A stretch of DNA of 64,000 nucleotides. Origin: Streptomyces sp. HUAS 15-9 (lineage in GTDB: Bacteria; Actinomycetota; Actinomycetes; Streptomycetales; Streptomycetaceae). How positions within the stretch are numbered: the first letter of the stretch is position 1; the number at the start of each line of letters is the position of its first letter. Positions 15,687 to 23,188 of the stretch are shown here, one piece after another. A program made the position numbers and the translations under genes. Under the pieces are notes generated by a model. That model had not been told where the DNA came from, searched no databases, and worked only from the letters and a program-made list of their open reading frames with translations. The DNA lies in assembly GCF_025642155.1 (NCBI RefSeq), contig NZ_CP106798.1, positions 6,944,001 to 7,008,000 of the forward strand, written 5' to 3'.

Positions 15687-16427
15687 TCAGGCGATTCGCG
15701 GCAAAGAAATGTCCGACGCCGCCGCGTGGAATCGGCGCAGCACCAGAGCGGCCACCTCTGGCGCTGGGCCCAGCACGCTCGCGAGGACGTCCGCACCCTG
15801 CGCGCCACGCGCGATACGGTCCGGCAGGAACCCCGGTGCCAGTACATAGGGTGCGACCGCGACCTGCTTGCAGCCGAGGGCGCGGAGTTCGCGTACCGCG
15901 TCCTCGGTACGCGGCAGCGACGCGGAGGCGAACGCAGGTCGCACGGCGCACCAACCGGTGTGCCGCCACTCCCGCGCGATTGCTGCGATCACTGCGATCG
16001 CCTCCGGGTCACTGGACCCCGCCGAGGCCAGTACGACCCCGGTCGAGGACTTGTCGGCGGGACTCAACCCCGCCTCGTGCAAGCGCCGTTCCAGCGCGGA
16101 CAGCAGCAGCGGGGACGGGCCCAGCACCTCTGCCTGCCGAATCCGCAGCCGGCGCGGCGCGTCCCGCAGGACTGCCGGTATGTCAGCCTTGGCGTGGAAC
16201 GCACGAGTGAGCAGCAGCGGCAGGACTACGACGTCTCGCACGCCCTCCGCCGCCAGGGACTCCAGCACCCCGTGCACGGATGGGATGTTGAAGTCCAGGA
16301 AGCCTGTCTCCACCCGTACGTCCGGGCGCAGCGAGCGCACCCGGCGTACGAGAGCGTGCACCGTCGCGGCGTGCCGCGGGTCGCGGCTGCCGTGGGCGAT
16401 GACGAGGAGGACGGGCTTGTTGTACAT
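15687..16427 (-). CDS. Sirohydrochlorin chelatase (CbiX/SirB family)
   Basis: Two-domain chelatase of 246 residues, expected to insert Fe(II) into sirohydrochlorin to make siroheme, the cofactor of the sulfite reductase encoded upstream. The N-terminal LLVIAHGSRDPRHAATVHAL supplies the conserved catalytic His. VVVLPLLLTRAFHAKADIPA carries the second His that matches HxxxDIP in CbiX. The second half repeats the fold (VVLASAGSSDPEA, VAVAPYVLAPGFLPDRI). Six bases downstream of the permease stop, so in the same transcript. A cobalt chelatase role is possible in this family, but context favours siroheme. Confidence 0.88.
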   Translation of the reverse strand: MYNKPVLLVIAHGSRDPRHAATVHALVRRVRSLRPDVRVETGFLDFNIPSVHGVLESLAAEGVRDVVVLPLLLTRAFHAKADIPAVLRDAPRRLRIRQAEVLGPSPLLLSALERRLHEAGLSPADKSSTGVVLASAGSSDPEAIAVIAAIAREWRHTGWCAVRPAFASASLPRTEDAVRELRALGCKQVAVAPYVLAPGFLPDRIARGAQGADVLASVLGPAPEVAALVLRRFHAAASDISLPRIA

Positions 16428-16433
16428 GGGATT

Positions 16434-17312
16434 TCAGCTCTTCACCAGCAGACCGCGGCTGCGCAGCACCCACCGCTCCAGCGGGCTGAAGATCAACAGG
16501 TCGATGGCGATGCCAACGAACAGGATGAGCAGGATGGCGAGGAAGACCGTCGGCATGCTGCTGTTCGTACGGCCCACCTCCAGCAGCTGGCCCAGACCCA
16601 TGCCCATGTCCGGCGACTGGGCGATGATCTCGGCGGCCATCAGCGAACGCCAGGAGAACGCCCACCCCTGCTTCAGACCGGCCACATAGCCGGGCAGCGC
16701 CGCCGGCATCACGATGTGCCAGGTGCCGCGCAGTCCGGTCGCACCCAGGGTGCGGCCCGCGCGCAGGAACAGCGGGGGCACCTGGTCGACGCCCGACACC
16801 AGGCCGTTGGCGATCGAGGGAACGGCGCCGAGCAGGATCACCGTGAACATCACCGAGTTGTTCAGTCCCAGCCAGATCACCGCGGGCGCGACCCAGGCCA
16901 CCGAGGGCAGCGACTGCAGACCGGAGAGGATCGGGCCGATCGCCGCGCGCACGAACTTCACCCTGGCCACCACCAGGCCGAGCGGCGTACCGATGGCCAG
17001 CGCTATCAGGAAGCCGAGCAGGCCGCGGGAGACGCTGCCCCAGATGTAGTCGAGCAAGGTCCCCTTGAGCCACTGGTCCTTGACCTCGGCCCCTACATCG
17101 GCCGGGGAGGGCAGCTTGGACGGGTTGTCGACGACCGGGTAGAGGAGCGACCAGGCCACCAGCACCACGACGACGGCGATGATCGGCGGCAGGATCTTGT
17201 TCTTGAAGGTCTGACTGAAGGGCGTACTGCTCTTCGCCGTGGTCTCCAGGGCGTCGAGGCCCGCCTCGATGCTTCCGGCGTCCTGGGCCGGCGTCGTCTC
17301 AGTGCTGGCCAT
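16434..17312 (-). CDS. ssuC: Alkanesulfonate/taurine-type ABC transporter permease
   Basis: Inner-membrane permease of 292 residues with six predicted helices and the BPD_transp_1 EAA-like loop GRTLGATGLRGTWHIVMPAA near residue 190. It resembles SsuC/TauC: LPSPADVGAEV, SLPSVAWVAPAVIWLGLNNS. The chosen start is ATG 17312, which overlaps the ATPase stop by 14 bases; the in-frame ATG at 17351 lies deep inside the ATPase gene. Works with the ATPase and lipoprotein encoded just upstream to import organosulfur compounds, or possibly nitrate-like anions, as the family also has such members. Confidence 0.87.
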   Translation of the reverse strand: MASTETTPAQDAGSIEAGLDALETTAKSSTPFSQTFKNKILPPIIAVVVVLVAWSLLYPVVDNPSKLPSPADVGAEVKDQWLKGTLLDYIWGSVSRGLLGFLIALAIGTPLGLVVARVKFVRAAIGPILSGLQSLPSVAWVAPAVIWLGLNNSVMFTVILLGAVPSIANGLVSGVDQVPPLFLRAGRTLGATGLRGTWHIVMPAALPGYVAGLKQGWAFSWRSLMAAEIIAQSPDMGMGLGQLLEVGRTNSSMPTVFLAILLILFVGIAIDLLIFSPLERWVLRSRGLLVKS

Positions 17313-18078
17313 GACGGCGGATCTCCCCACGCAGTACATCGGTGATCTCAAGGGACAGCTCGGCCACGGGCGCGTCCTCGATACGACGCGGCTGCGGGAT
17401 GCCGACCGTCCACTCGCGCGCGATCCGCCCCGGACGGGACGACAGCAGGATCACACGCTGAGCGAGCCGTACCGCCTCACGCACGTTGTGTGTGACGAAG
17501 AGGACGGACACGCCGGTCTCGGCCCAGATACGGGTCAGCTCGTCGTGCAGCACGTCCCGGGTAATGGCGTCGAGGGCCGCGAACGGCTCGTCCATCAGCA
17601 GCAGGTTGCTCTCCTGGGCGAGCGCGCGGGCCAGCGCCACACGCTGCCGCATACCGCCTGACAGCTCGTGCACACGCTTGCCGTGCGCGCCCTTCAGCCG
17701 GACGAGTTCAAGCAGCTCCTCGGCCCTGTCGCGCCGCTCGTTCTTCGGAAATCCCGTGAGCTTGAGGGCGAGTTCGATGTTCTTGCCCGCGGTCAGCCAA
17801 GGGAAGAGGGCGTGCTCCTGGAACATCAGAGCCGGGCGGCCGTCCGTCGCGATGGAGCCGACGGTCGGCCGGTCCAGTCCGGCCGCCAGGTTCAGCAGTG
17901 TGGACTTGCCGCAGCCCGAGGCCCCCAGGAGGGTGACGAACTCGCCGGGCGCGACATCGAGGCTGATGTCGTCCAGGACGAGCTGCTGCCCGCCCGGTCC
18001 TGCGAAGGACTTCGAGACATGCTCAAGGCGAGCGGCGTACTCCACCGCCTCCTCGGCCTTGGCGAGGGTCGTTGCCAT
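17299..18078 (-). CDS. ssuB: Alkanesulfonate/taurine-type ABC transporter ATP-binding protein
   Basis: ATPase of 259 residues. Walker A GASGCGKST near residue 48, Q-loop MFQEHALFPWLTAGKN, signature LSGGMRQRVALARAL, Walker B LLLMDEPFAALD and H-loop FVTHNVREAV are all present. The C-terminal segment VILLSSRPGRIAREWTVGIP is typical of SsuB/TauB/NrtD-type ATPases. ATG at 18078 follows AGGAGGTGACGACC, a strong ribosome site. Overlaps the permease start. Energises sulfonate uptake in the sulfur cluster. Confidence 0.92.
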   Translation of the reverse strand: MATTLAKAEEAVEYAARLEHVSKSFAGPGGQQLVLDDISLDVAPGEFVTLLGASGCGKSTLLNLAAGLDRPTVGSIATDGRPALMFQEHALFPWLTAGKNIELALKLTGFPKNERRDRAEELLELVRLKGAHGKRVHELSGGMRQRVALARALAQESNLLLMDEPFAALDAITRDVLHDELTRIWAETGVSVLFVTHNVREAVRLAQRVILLSSRPGRIAREWTVGIPQPRRIEDAPVAELSLEITDVLRGEIRRHGQH

Positions 18079-18110
18079 GGTCGTCACCTCCTGGGAACTC
18101 GGGTCGGGAT

Positions 18111-19223
18111 TCAGTTCGCGCCGAGAGTGGCGTCGTCGACCGGGCTCGCGCCCTCGGCCTTGAGGACCTTGTTGAGGAGTGTGAGGTCGTAGATGCCCTT
18201 CAGGTTCGGCTTCTCCAACAGACCGGCCTTGACCGCGTGCTCCGCCTCGGTGTTGAGGGTGGAGGCCAGCGGGTCGTCGGTGAACTGGATGGACTTCCAC
18301 GCCGGGTCGATGACGTCCGCCGGCAGCGCCTTGCCCGAGTCCGCCTCCAGCCGCTTGTTCGCCGTGGCCTTCGCCTCGTCAGAGTTGGCGTTGATCCATT
18401 TGTTGGCCTCGACCGAAGCCTTCAGCACGGCCTCGACGGCCTTCGGGTGCTCCTTGAGGAAGTCCTGCCGCACGATGATGTTCGTGATCACGAACTTCTT
18501 GTCCGGCCACAGCGACGCCTCGTCGAGCAGTACCTTGCCACCTGCCGCGACCAGCTTGGACGCGGTCGGCTCCGGCACCCAGGCGCCGTCGATGGCGCCG
18601 GACTTGTAGGCGTCCGGGGTGACCTTGTTGTCGGTGCGTACCACCGACACATCGCCCTTGCCGGTGTTCGCGTCGACCTTCCAGCCCTGGTCCGCGACCC
18701 AGTTGAGGAACGCTACGTCCTGGGTGTTGCCGAGCTGCGGAGTCGCGATCTTCCTGCCCTTGACGTCCTTCAGGGACTTGATCTTCTTCGGGTTGATGAC
18801 GAGCTTCACGCCGCCGGAGGCCGAGCCGCCGATGATGCGCAGGTTGGTGCCGTTCGCCTTGGTGTAGCCGTTGATCGCCGGGGACGGGCCGATCCAACCG
18901 ATGTCGAGGGACTTCGAGTTGAGGGCCTCGATCTCCGATGGGCCGGCGTTGAAAATCTGGTAGTCCGCCTTGGTGGCGCCCAGTTGCTTCTGGAAGTAAC
19001 CCTGCTGACGGGCAACGAGCGCGGTGCCGTGCGTCAGGTTGCCGAAGTAGCCGATTCTGACGGAGTCGAGGCCGTCGATCTTCGACGACCCGGCGGCGAC
19101 CTTCTCCTTGGCGTTGTCGGCCGTGGACTCGGACCCGTACCCGCAAGCGGCGAGCGTGACGAGCGGAAGTGTGGCTACCACGGCTATGCCGCGGCGAAGG
19201 ATCGTTGAGCGGTTGGCAGGCAC
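18111..19223 (-). CDS. ssuA: Alkanesulfonate-type ABC transporter substrate-binding lipoprotein
   Basis: Lipoprotein of 370 residues. The signal peptide RGIAVVATLPLVTLAACGYG ends in the lipobox LAAC. The mature protein shows VRIGYFGNLTHGTALVARQQ, GPSEIEALNSKSLDIGWIGP and the P-E-P-like IDGAWVPEPTASKL, all features of SsuA/TauA/NrtA periplasmic-binding domains. I chose GTG 19223 (AGAGGAA upstream) over an in-frame ATG at 19256 because residues before it add nothing to the signal peptide. First gene of the transporter set; about 230 bp after cysN, with two small frames in the gap. Confidence 0.88.
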   Translation of the reverse strand: MPANRSTILRRGIAVVATLPLVTLAACGYGSESTADNAKEKVAAGSSKIDGLDSVRIGYFGNLTHGTALVARQQGYFQKQLGATKADYQIFNAGPSEIEALNSKSLDIGWIGPSPAINGYTKANGTNLRIIGGSASGGVKLVINPKKIKSLKDVKGRKIATPQLGNTQDVAFLNWVADQGWKVDANTGKGDVSVVRTDNKVTPDAYKSGAIDGAWVPEPTASKLVAAGGKVLLDEASLWPDKKFVITNIIVRQDFLKEHPKAVEAVLKASVEANKWINANSDEAKATANKRLEADSGKALPADVIDPAWKSIQFTDDPLASTLNTEAEHAVKAGLLEKPNLKGIYDLTLLNKVLKAEGASPVDDATLGAN

Positions 19224-19262
19224 GGGAGGCGTTCCTCTCGTTGGCCCGGCGGTCACGGTCTC

Positions 19263-19355
19263 TCAGGTCGTGGCCGGGAGATCGGCAGGTCTTCGTTTGC
19301 GCAGGCAGTGAGGGGTGAGGGCGCGCAGGCAGTGCGCGTACGTCACCGCACACAT
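19263..19355 (-). CDS. Candidate Cys-containing upstream ORF of the sulfonate transporter
   Basis: A 30-codon frame starting MCAVTYAHCLRALTPHCLRK, with Cys at positions 2, 9 and 16 and a duplicated HCLR unit caused by two direct copies of CACTGCCTGCGC. It ends 40 bases before the lipoprotein GTG. In actinobacteria, short Cys-bearing upstream ORFs attenuate sulfur genes when Cys-tRNA is ample, so a regulatory role is plausible. No family match is known to me and the frame overlaps the small ORF at 19343-19447. Confidence 0.35.
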   Translation of the reverse strand: MCAVTYAHCLRALTPHCLRKRRPADLPATT

Positions 19356-19447
19356 CGCGCCACTCCGCCCTGCCCGCTGCCGAGGGCGCCGCTGCCGACG
19401 CGGCCGCCCTCCTTCGCGAACATCGAGAAGAAATCGGGGGTCTTCAT
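19343..19447 (-). CDS. Small ORF (34 aa) directly after cysN
   Basis: The frame begins MKTPDFFSMFAKEGGRVGSG two bases after the cysN stop (TGA-GC-ATG), a spacing that favours translational coupling. It is Gly-rich and ends in CVR. No family recognised. Whether it is translated, or is just the 3' leader of the transporter genes, cannot be decided from sequence. Confidence 0.35.
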   Translation of the reverse strand: MKTPDFFSMFAKEGGRVGSGALGSGQGGVARCVR

Positions 19448-19449
19448 GC

Positions 19450-20784
19450 TCAGAAGTCCCAACCGTCGTCTTCGGCCTCGTCCTTGACCGGCTCCGGAGC
19501 GGCGAACGACTCACCGACCATGCCCGCGGTGAGCGTGGTGCCGTCGCTCGGGTCGATCAGGATGAACGAGCCGGTGCGGCGCGAGTCGGCGTAGGAGTCG
19601 AGCGGCAGCGGCTCGGCGGTACGGATCTTCACCCGGCCGATGTCGTTGGCGACGAGCTGTCCCGGGTGCGGGTGCAGCGACAGGTCGTCGAGCGTCAGCC
19701 GGGACGGGATGTCCTTGACGATCGCCTTGACCGTGCGGGTGCCGTGCTTGAGCAGCACCCGGTGCCCGACGGTCAGCGGCTGGTCGGCCACGTGGCACAC
19801 CGTCGCCTCCACGTCCTGCGTGGTCGGCGGGGCGTCCTTGCTGGGCACGATCAGATCGCCGCGCGAGACGTCGATGTCGTCCTCCAGCAGGACGGTCACC
19901 GACTGCGTCGTCCAGGCCACGTCGACCGGCTTGCCCAGCAGGTCGATACCGGAGATCCGGGTCCCCCGGCCGGACGGCAGGATCGTCACCTGCTCGCCCA
20001 CGTGGAAGCTGCCGGCGGCGATCTGGCCCGCGTATCCCCGGTAGTCCGGGTGCTCGGCGGTCTGCGGCCGGATCACGTACTGCACGGGCAGCCGCGCGTG
20101 GCAGTGCGCCAGGTCGTGGCTGACCGGGACGGTCTCCAGGTGCTCGAGGACCGTCGGGCCGCCGTACCAGTCCATGTTCGCGGACGCCTGCACGACGTTG
20201 TCACCGGCGAGCGCCGAGATCGGGATCGCGGTGACCTCCGGGACGCCGAGCTCGGTCGCGTACGCCGTGAACTCCTCGGCGATCGCGGCGAACACCGGCT
20301 CCTGGTAGTCGACGAGGTCCATCTTGTTGACCGCGAGGACCACGTGCGGGACCCGGAGCAGGGCGGCGATGGCGGCGTGCCGGCGGGTCTGCTCGACGAC
20401 GCCGTTGCGGGCGTCGACCAGGATCACCGTCAGCTCGGCGGTGGAGGCGCCGGTGACCATGTTGCGGGTGTACTGCACATGGCCGGGGGTGTCGGCGAGG
20501 ATGAAGCGGCGGCGGGGCGTGGCGAAGTAGCGGTAGGCCACGTCGATGGTGATGCCCTGCTCACGTTCGGCGCGCAGACCGTCGGTGAGCAGTGCCAGGT
20601 CGGGGGCGTCCTGGCCGCGCGAGCGGGAGGCGTGCTCGACGGCCTCCAGCTGGTCGGCGAGGACCGACTTGGAGTCGTGCAGCAGCCGGCCCACGAGGGT
20701 GGACTTGCCGTCGTCGACGGAGCCCGCGGTGGCGAACCGCAGCAGGGTGGTGGCCGAGAGTTCCTCGGTCGTCGTCGTGCTCAT
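19450..20784 (-). CDS. cysN: Sulfate adenylyltransferase subunit 1 (GTPase) CysN
   Basis: GTP-hydrolysing large subunit of ATP sulfurylase, 444 residues. GTP-binding motifs: GSVDDGKSTLVGRLLHDSK near residue 18, DTPGHVQYTRNMVTGAS near 95, and LAVNKMDLVD near 150. Beta-barrel domains 2 and 3 follow, as in EF-Tu-like proteins. With CysD it makes adenosine 5'-phosphosulfate from ATP and sulfate. No APS-kinase domain is fused (unlike mycobacterial CysNC); a separate cysC lies in the operon. ATG 20784 follows the cysD stop by two bases. Confidence 0.95.
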   Translation of the reverse strand: MSTTTTEELSATTLLRFATAGSVDDGKSTLVGRLLHDSKSVLADQLEAVEHASRSRGQDAPDLALLTDGLRAEREQGITIDVAYRYFATPRRRFILADTPGHVQYTRNMVTGASTAELTVILVDARNGVVEQTRRHAAIAALLRVPHVVLAVNKMDLVDYQEPVFAAIAEEFTAYATELGVPEVTAIPISALAGDNVVQASANMDWYGGPTVLEHLETVPVSHDLAHCHARLPVQYVIRPQTAEHPDYRGYAGQIAAGSFHVGEQVTILPSGRGTRISGIDLLGKPVDVAWTTQSVTVLLEDDIDVSRGDLIVPSKDAPPTTQDVEATVCHVADQPLTVGHRVLLKHGTRTVKAIVKDIPSRLTLDDLSLHPHPGQLVANDIGRVKIRTAEPLPLDSYADSRRTGSFILIDPSDGTTLTAGMVGESFAAPEPVKDEAEDDGWDF

Positions 20785-20786
20785 GC

Positions 20787-21725
20787 TTAGAAGTACCCCT
20801 CGCGCTTGCGGTCTTCCATCGCGGCCTCGGAGAGCTTGTCGTCGGCGCGGGTGGCGCCGCGCTCGGTGAGCCGGGAGGCGGCGATCTCGGCGATCACGGC
20901 GTCCAGCGTCGTGGCGTCGGAGTCCACGGCGCCGGTGCAGGACATGTCGCCGACGGTGCGGTAGCGGACCTGCCGCTTCACGACGGTCTCGTTCTCGCGC
21001 GGGCCGCCCCACTCGCCCGCCGTCAGCCACATCCCGGCCCGCTGGAACACCTCGCGCTCGTGCGCGAAGTAGATCTCGGGCAGCTCGATGCCCTCGCGGG
21101 CGATGTACTGCCACACGTCCAGCTCGGTCCAGTTGCTGAGCGGGAAGACGCGGACGTGCTCGCCGGGGGCGTGCCGCCCGTTGTAGAGGTTCCACAGCTC
21201 CGGGCGCTGGCGGCGCGGGTCCCACTGGGAGAACTCGTCCCGCAGGGAGAACACGCGTTCCTTGGCGCGGGCCTTCTCCTCGTCGCGGCGTCCGCCGCCG
21301 AAGACGGCGTCGAACCGCTCGCTCTGGATCTTCTCGGTGAGCGGGACGGTCTGGAGGGGGTTACGGGTCCCGTCCGGGCGTTCCTTGAGCACACCACGGT
21401 CGATGTAGTCCTGTACGGAGGCCACATGGAGGCGCAGTCCATGTGCGGCGACCACACGGTCCCGGTACTCCAGCACCTCGGGGAAGTTGTGTCCGGTGTC
21501 CACATGCAGCAGGGAGAAGGGCACGGCCGCCGGGGCGAACGCCTTCAGTGCCAGATGCAGCATGAGGATGGAGTCCTTGCCGCCGGAGAACAGGATCACC
21601 GGCCGCTCGAACTCGCCCGCCACCTCACGGAAGATATGGACCGCCTCGGACTCCAGGGAGTCCAGATGGGAGAGGGCGTACGGCGTGCCCGTGCCCTCCT
21701 CGGCCGTCGCGACGATCGCCGTCAT
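20787..21725 (-). CDS. cysD: Sulfate adenylyltransferase subunit 2 CysD
   Basis: Catalytic subunit of ATP sulfurylase, 312 residues, in the ATP-pyrophosphatase (PP-loop) family. PP-loop PVILFSGGKDSILMLHLALK near residue 45, VDTGHNFPEVLEYRD, FGGGRRDEEKARAKERVFS and WTELDVWQYIAREGIELPEI are canonical, as is the C-terminal KREGYF. The ATG at 21725 overlaps the cysC stop (ATGA). Partner gene cysN follows two bases on. Confidence 0.96.
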   Translation of the reverse strand: MTAIVATAEEGTGTPYALSHLDSLESEAVHIFREVAGEFERPVILFSGGKDSILMLHLALKAFAPAAVPFSLLHVDTGHNFPEVLEYRDRVVAAHGLRLHVASVQDYIDRGVLKERPDGTRNPLQTVPLTEKIQSERFDAVFGGGRRDEEKARAKERVFSLRDEFSQWDPRRQRPELWNLYNGRHAPGEHVRVFPLSNWTELDVWQYIAREGIELPEIYFAHEREVFQRAGMWLTAGEWGGPRENETVVKRQVRYRTVGDMSCTGAVDSDATTLDAVIAEIAASRLTERGATRADDKLSEAAMEDRKREGYF

Positions 21726-22291
21726 GCCAGTCCCCTCTCGCTGAGCAGGGCGTGCACCGACGCCGCGGACTCCTGCACGGTCTGGTTCTGCGACTCGATC
21801 CGCAGATCGGGCGCCCCGGGCGCCTCGTACGGGTCGTCGACCCCGGTGAGCCCCGACAGCTCGCCCGCGGCCTGCTTGGCGTACAGACCCTTCACATCGC
21901 GTACGGAGCACACCTCGACCGGGGTGGCCACGTGCACCTCCAGGTACGTCGTGCCGTTCTCGTGGTGGCGCTTGCGCACCGCCTCGCGGCTGTCGGCGTA
22001 GGGCGCGATGACCGGGACGAGCGCCTTGACGCCGTTACGGGCCAGCAGTTCGGCGAGGAAGCCGATGCGCTGCACGTTGGTGTGCCGGTCCTCGCGGCTG
22101 AAGCCGAGGCCCGCCGAGATGAACTCGCGGATCTCGTCGCCGTCGAGCACCTCGACGAGGTGGCCCTCCTCGCGCAGCCGGCCGGCCAGCTCGTACGCGA
22201 TGGTGGTCTTGCCGGCGCTCGGCAGACCCGTGAGCCAGACGGTGGCTCCGGTCGTCACGTCGTTCTCCAATGTCGTAGAAGGCACGGTCAT
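21722..22291 (-). CDS. cysC: Adenylylsulfate kinase CysC
   Basis: APS kinase of 189 residues that makes PAPS. P-loop GLPSAGKTTIAYELAG near residue 22, LDGDEIREFISAGLGFSRED, the lid region RHHENGTTYLEVHVATPVEV and KGLYAKQAAGELSGLTGVDD are all typical. The operon's CysH is of the iron-sulfur type that usually takes APS directly, so this kinase may mainly feed sulfotransferases. Start overlaps nothing upstream (cysH stop is two bases away); its stop overlaps cysD. Confidence 0.95.
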   Translation of the reverse strand: MTVPSTTLENDVTTGATVWLTGLPSAGKTTIAYELAGRLREEGHLVEVLDGDEIREFISAGLGFSREDRHTNVQRIGFLAELLARNGVKALVPVIAPYADSREAVRKRHHENGTTYLEVHVATPVEVCSVRDVKGLYAKQAAGELSGLTGVDDPYEAPGAPDLRIESQNQTVQESAASVHALLSERGLA

Positions 22292-22292
22292 G

Positions 22293-23012
22293 TCAGCCGT
22301 GCAGTCCGCACTCGGTCTTGGCCCGGCCCGCCCAGCGCCCGGCCCGCGTGTCCTCGCCCTCCAGGACGCGGCGGGTGCAGGGGGCGCAGCCCACGGAGGT
22401 GTAGCCGTCCATCAGCAGGGGGTTGGTCAGTACGCCGTGTTCGGCGACGTACGCGTCCACGTCCTCCTGGGTCCAGCGGGCGATGGGGGAGATCTTGACC
22501 TTCCGGCGCTTCTCGTCCCAGCCGACGACCGGGGTGTTCGCCCGGGTCGGGGACTCGTCGCGACGCAGGCCGGTCGCCCAGGCCTGGTAGTCCTTCAGGC
22601 CCTCCTCCAGCGGCTGGACCTTGCGCAGCTTGCAGCACAGGTCCGGGTCGCGGTCGTGCAGCTTCGGGCCGAACTCCGCGTCCTGCTCGGCCACCGTCTG
22701 TCGCGGCGTGAGCGTGATGACGTTGACGTCCATCACGGCCTCGACCGCGTCACGGGTGCCGATGGTCTCCGGGAAGTGGTAGCCGGTGTCGAGGAAGACT
22801 ACGTCGACAAAGCTGTCGCCCTTCATCGCGCGCGAGGCGAGATGCGCGACCACCGCGTCCTCCATGGAGGAGGTCACGCAGAAGCGCTTGCCGAAGGTGT
22901 CCACCGCCCACTGGAGGATCTCCAGCGCGGAGGCGTCCTCCAGCTCGCGCCCCGCCCGCTCGGCCAGCGCCTTCAACTCCTCGGCCGTGCGCTCTTCCTG
23001 AGCCGTCGTCAT
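22293..23012 (-). CDS. cysH: [4Fe-4S] adenylylsulfate reductase, CysH family
   Basis: Reductase of 239 residues that converts APS (or PAPS) to sulfite using thioredoxin. It has the PP-loop-like VTSSMEDAVVAHLASR and VVFLDTGYHFPET. The cluster Cys pairs are CCKLRKVQPL and CAPCTRR, and the catalytic Cys is in the C-terminal ECGLHG. The CC...CxxC pattern marks the iron-sulfur APS-reductase type rather than the cluster-free PAPS reductase of enteric bacteria. ATG 23012 overlaps the stop of the small zinc-ribbon gene (ATGA). Substrate choice is inference from the family. Confidence 0.93.
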   Translation of the reverse strand: MTTAQEERTAEELKALAERAGRELEDASALEILQWAVDTFGKRFCVTSSMEDAVVAHLASRAMKGDSFVDVVFLDTGYHFPETIGTRDAVEAVMDVNVITLTPRQTVAEQDAEFGPKLHDRDPDLCCKLRKVQPLEEGLKDYQAWATGLRRDESPTRANTPVVGWDEKRRKVKISPIARWTQEDVDAYVAEHGVLTNPLLMDGYTSVGCAPCTRRVLEGEDTRAGRWAGRAKTECGLHG

Positions 23013-23188
23013 GTCCGGTCCCCTCCGTTGTCGGCTCGCTGAACCCCCCGGGCCAGCAGCCCGAGGAACTTCAGCTGGAATGCGCGGTTGCAGGCCGCGC
23101 ATTCCCAGGCGCCGTGGCTTTGCTCGCTCGGACGCAGGTCCTCGTCGCCGCAGTAGGGGCAGTAGAAGGGAGCGGCTCGCTCACTCAC
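23009..23188 (-). CDS. Small zinc-ribbon protein of the sulfate-assimilation operon
   Basis: A 59-residue protein between the sulfite reductase and cysH genes. It starts at GTG 23188, overlapping the sulfite reductase stop, and its stop overlaps the cysH start, so all three are translationally coupled. CPYCGDEDLRP and ECAACNRAF give two CxxC knuckles, a zinc-ribbon or rubredoxin-like metal site; the C-terminus is basic and hydrophobic (AFQLKFLGLLARGV). Small proteins of this type occupy the same place in other Streptomyces clusters; function is unknown, perhaps electron transfer or assembly of the reductase. Confidence 0.85.
   Translation of the reverse strand: MSERAAPFYCPYCGDEDLRPSEQSHGAWECAACNRAFQLKFLGLLARGVQRADNGGDRT

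Noticed and set aside
15273..17345. Plus-strand frame of 690 codons across the chelatase and permease
   Set aside because: Antisense to two well-supported genes; no motif or signal of its own.
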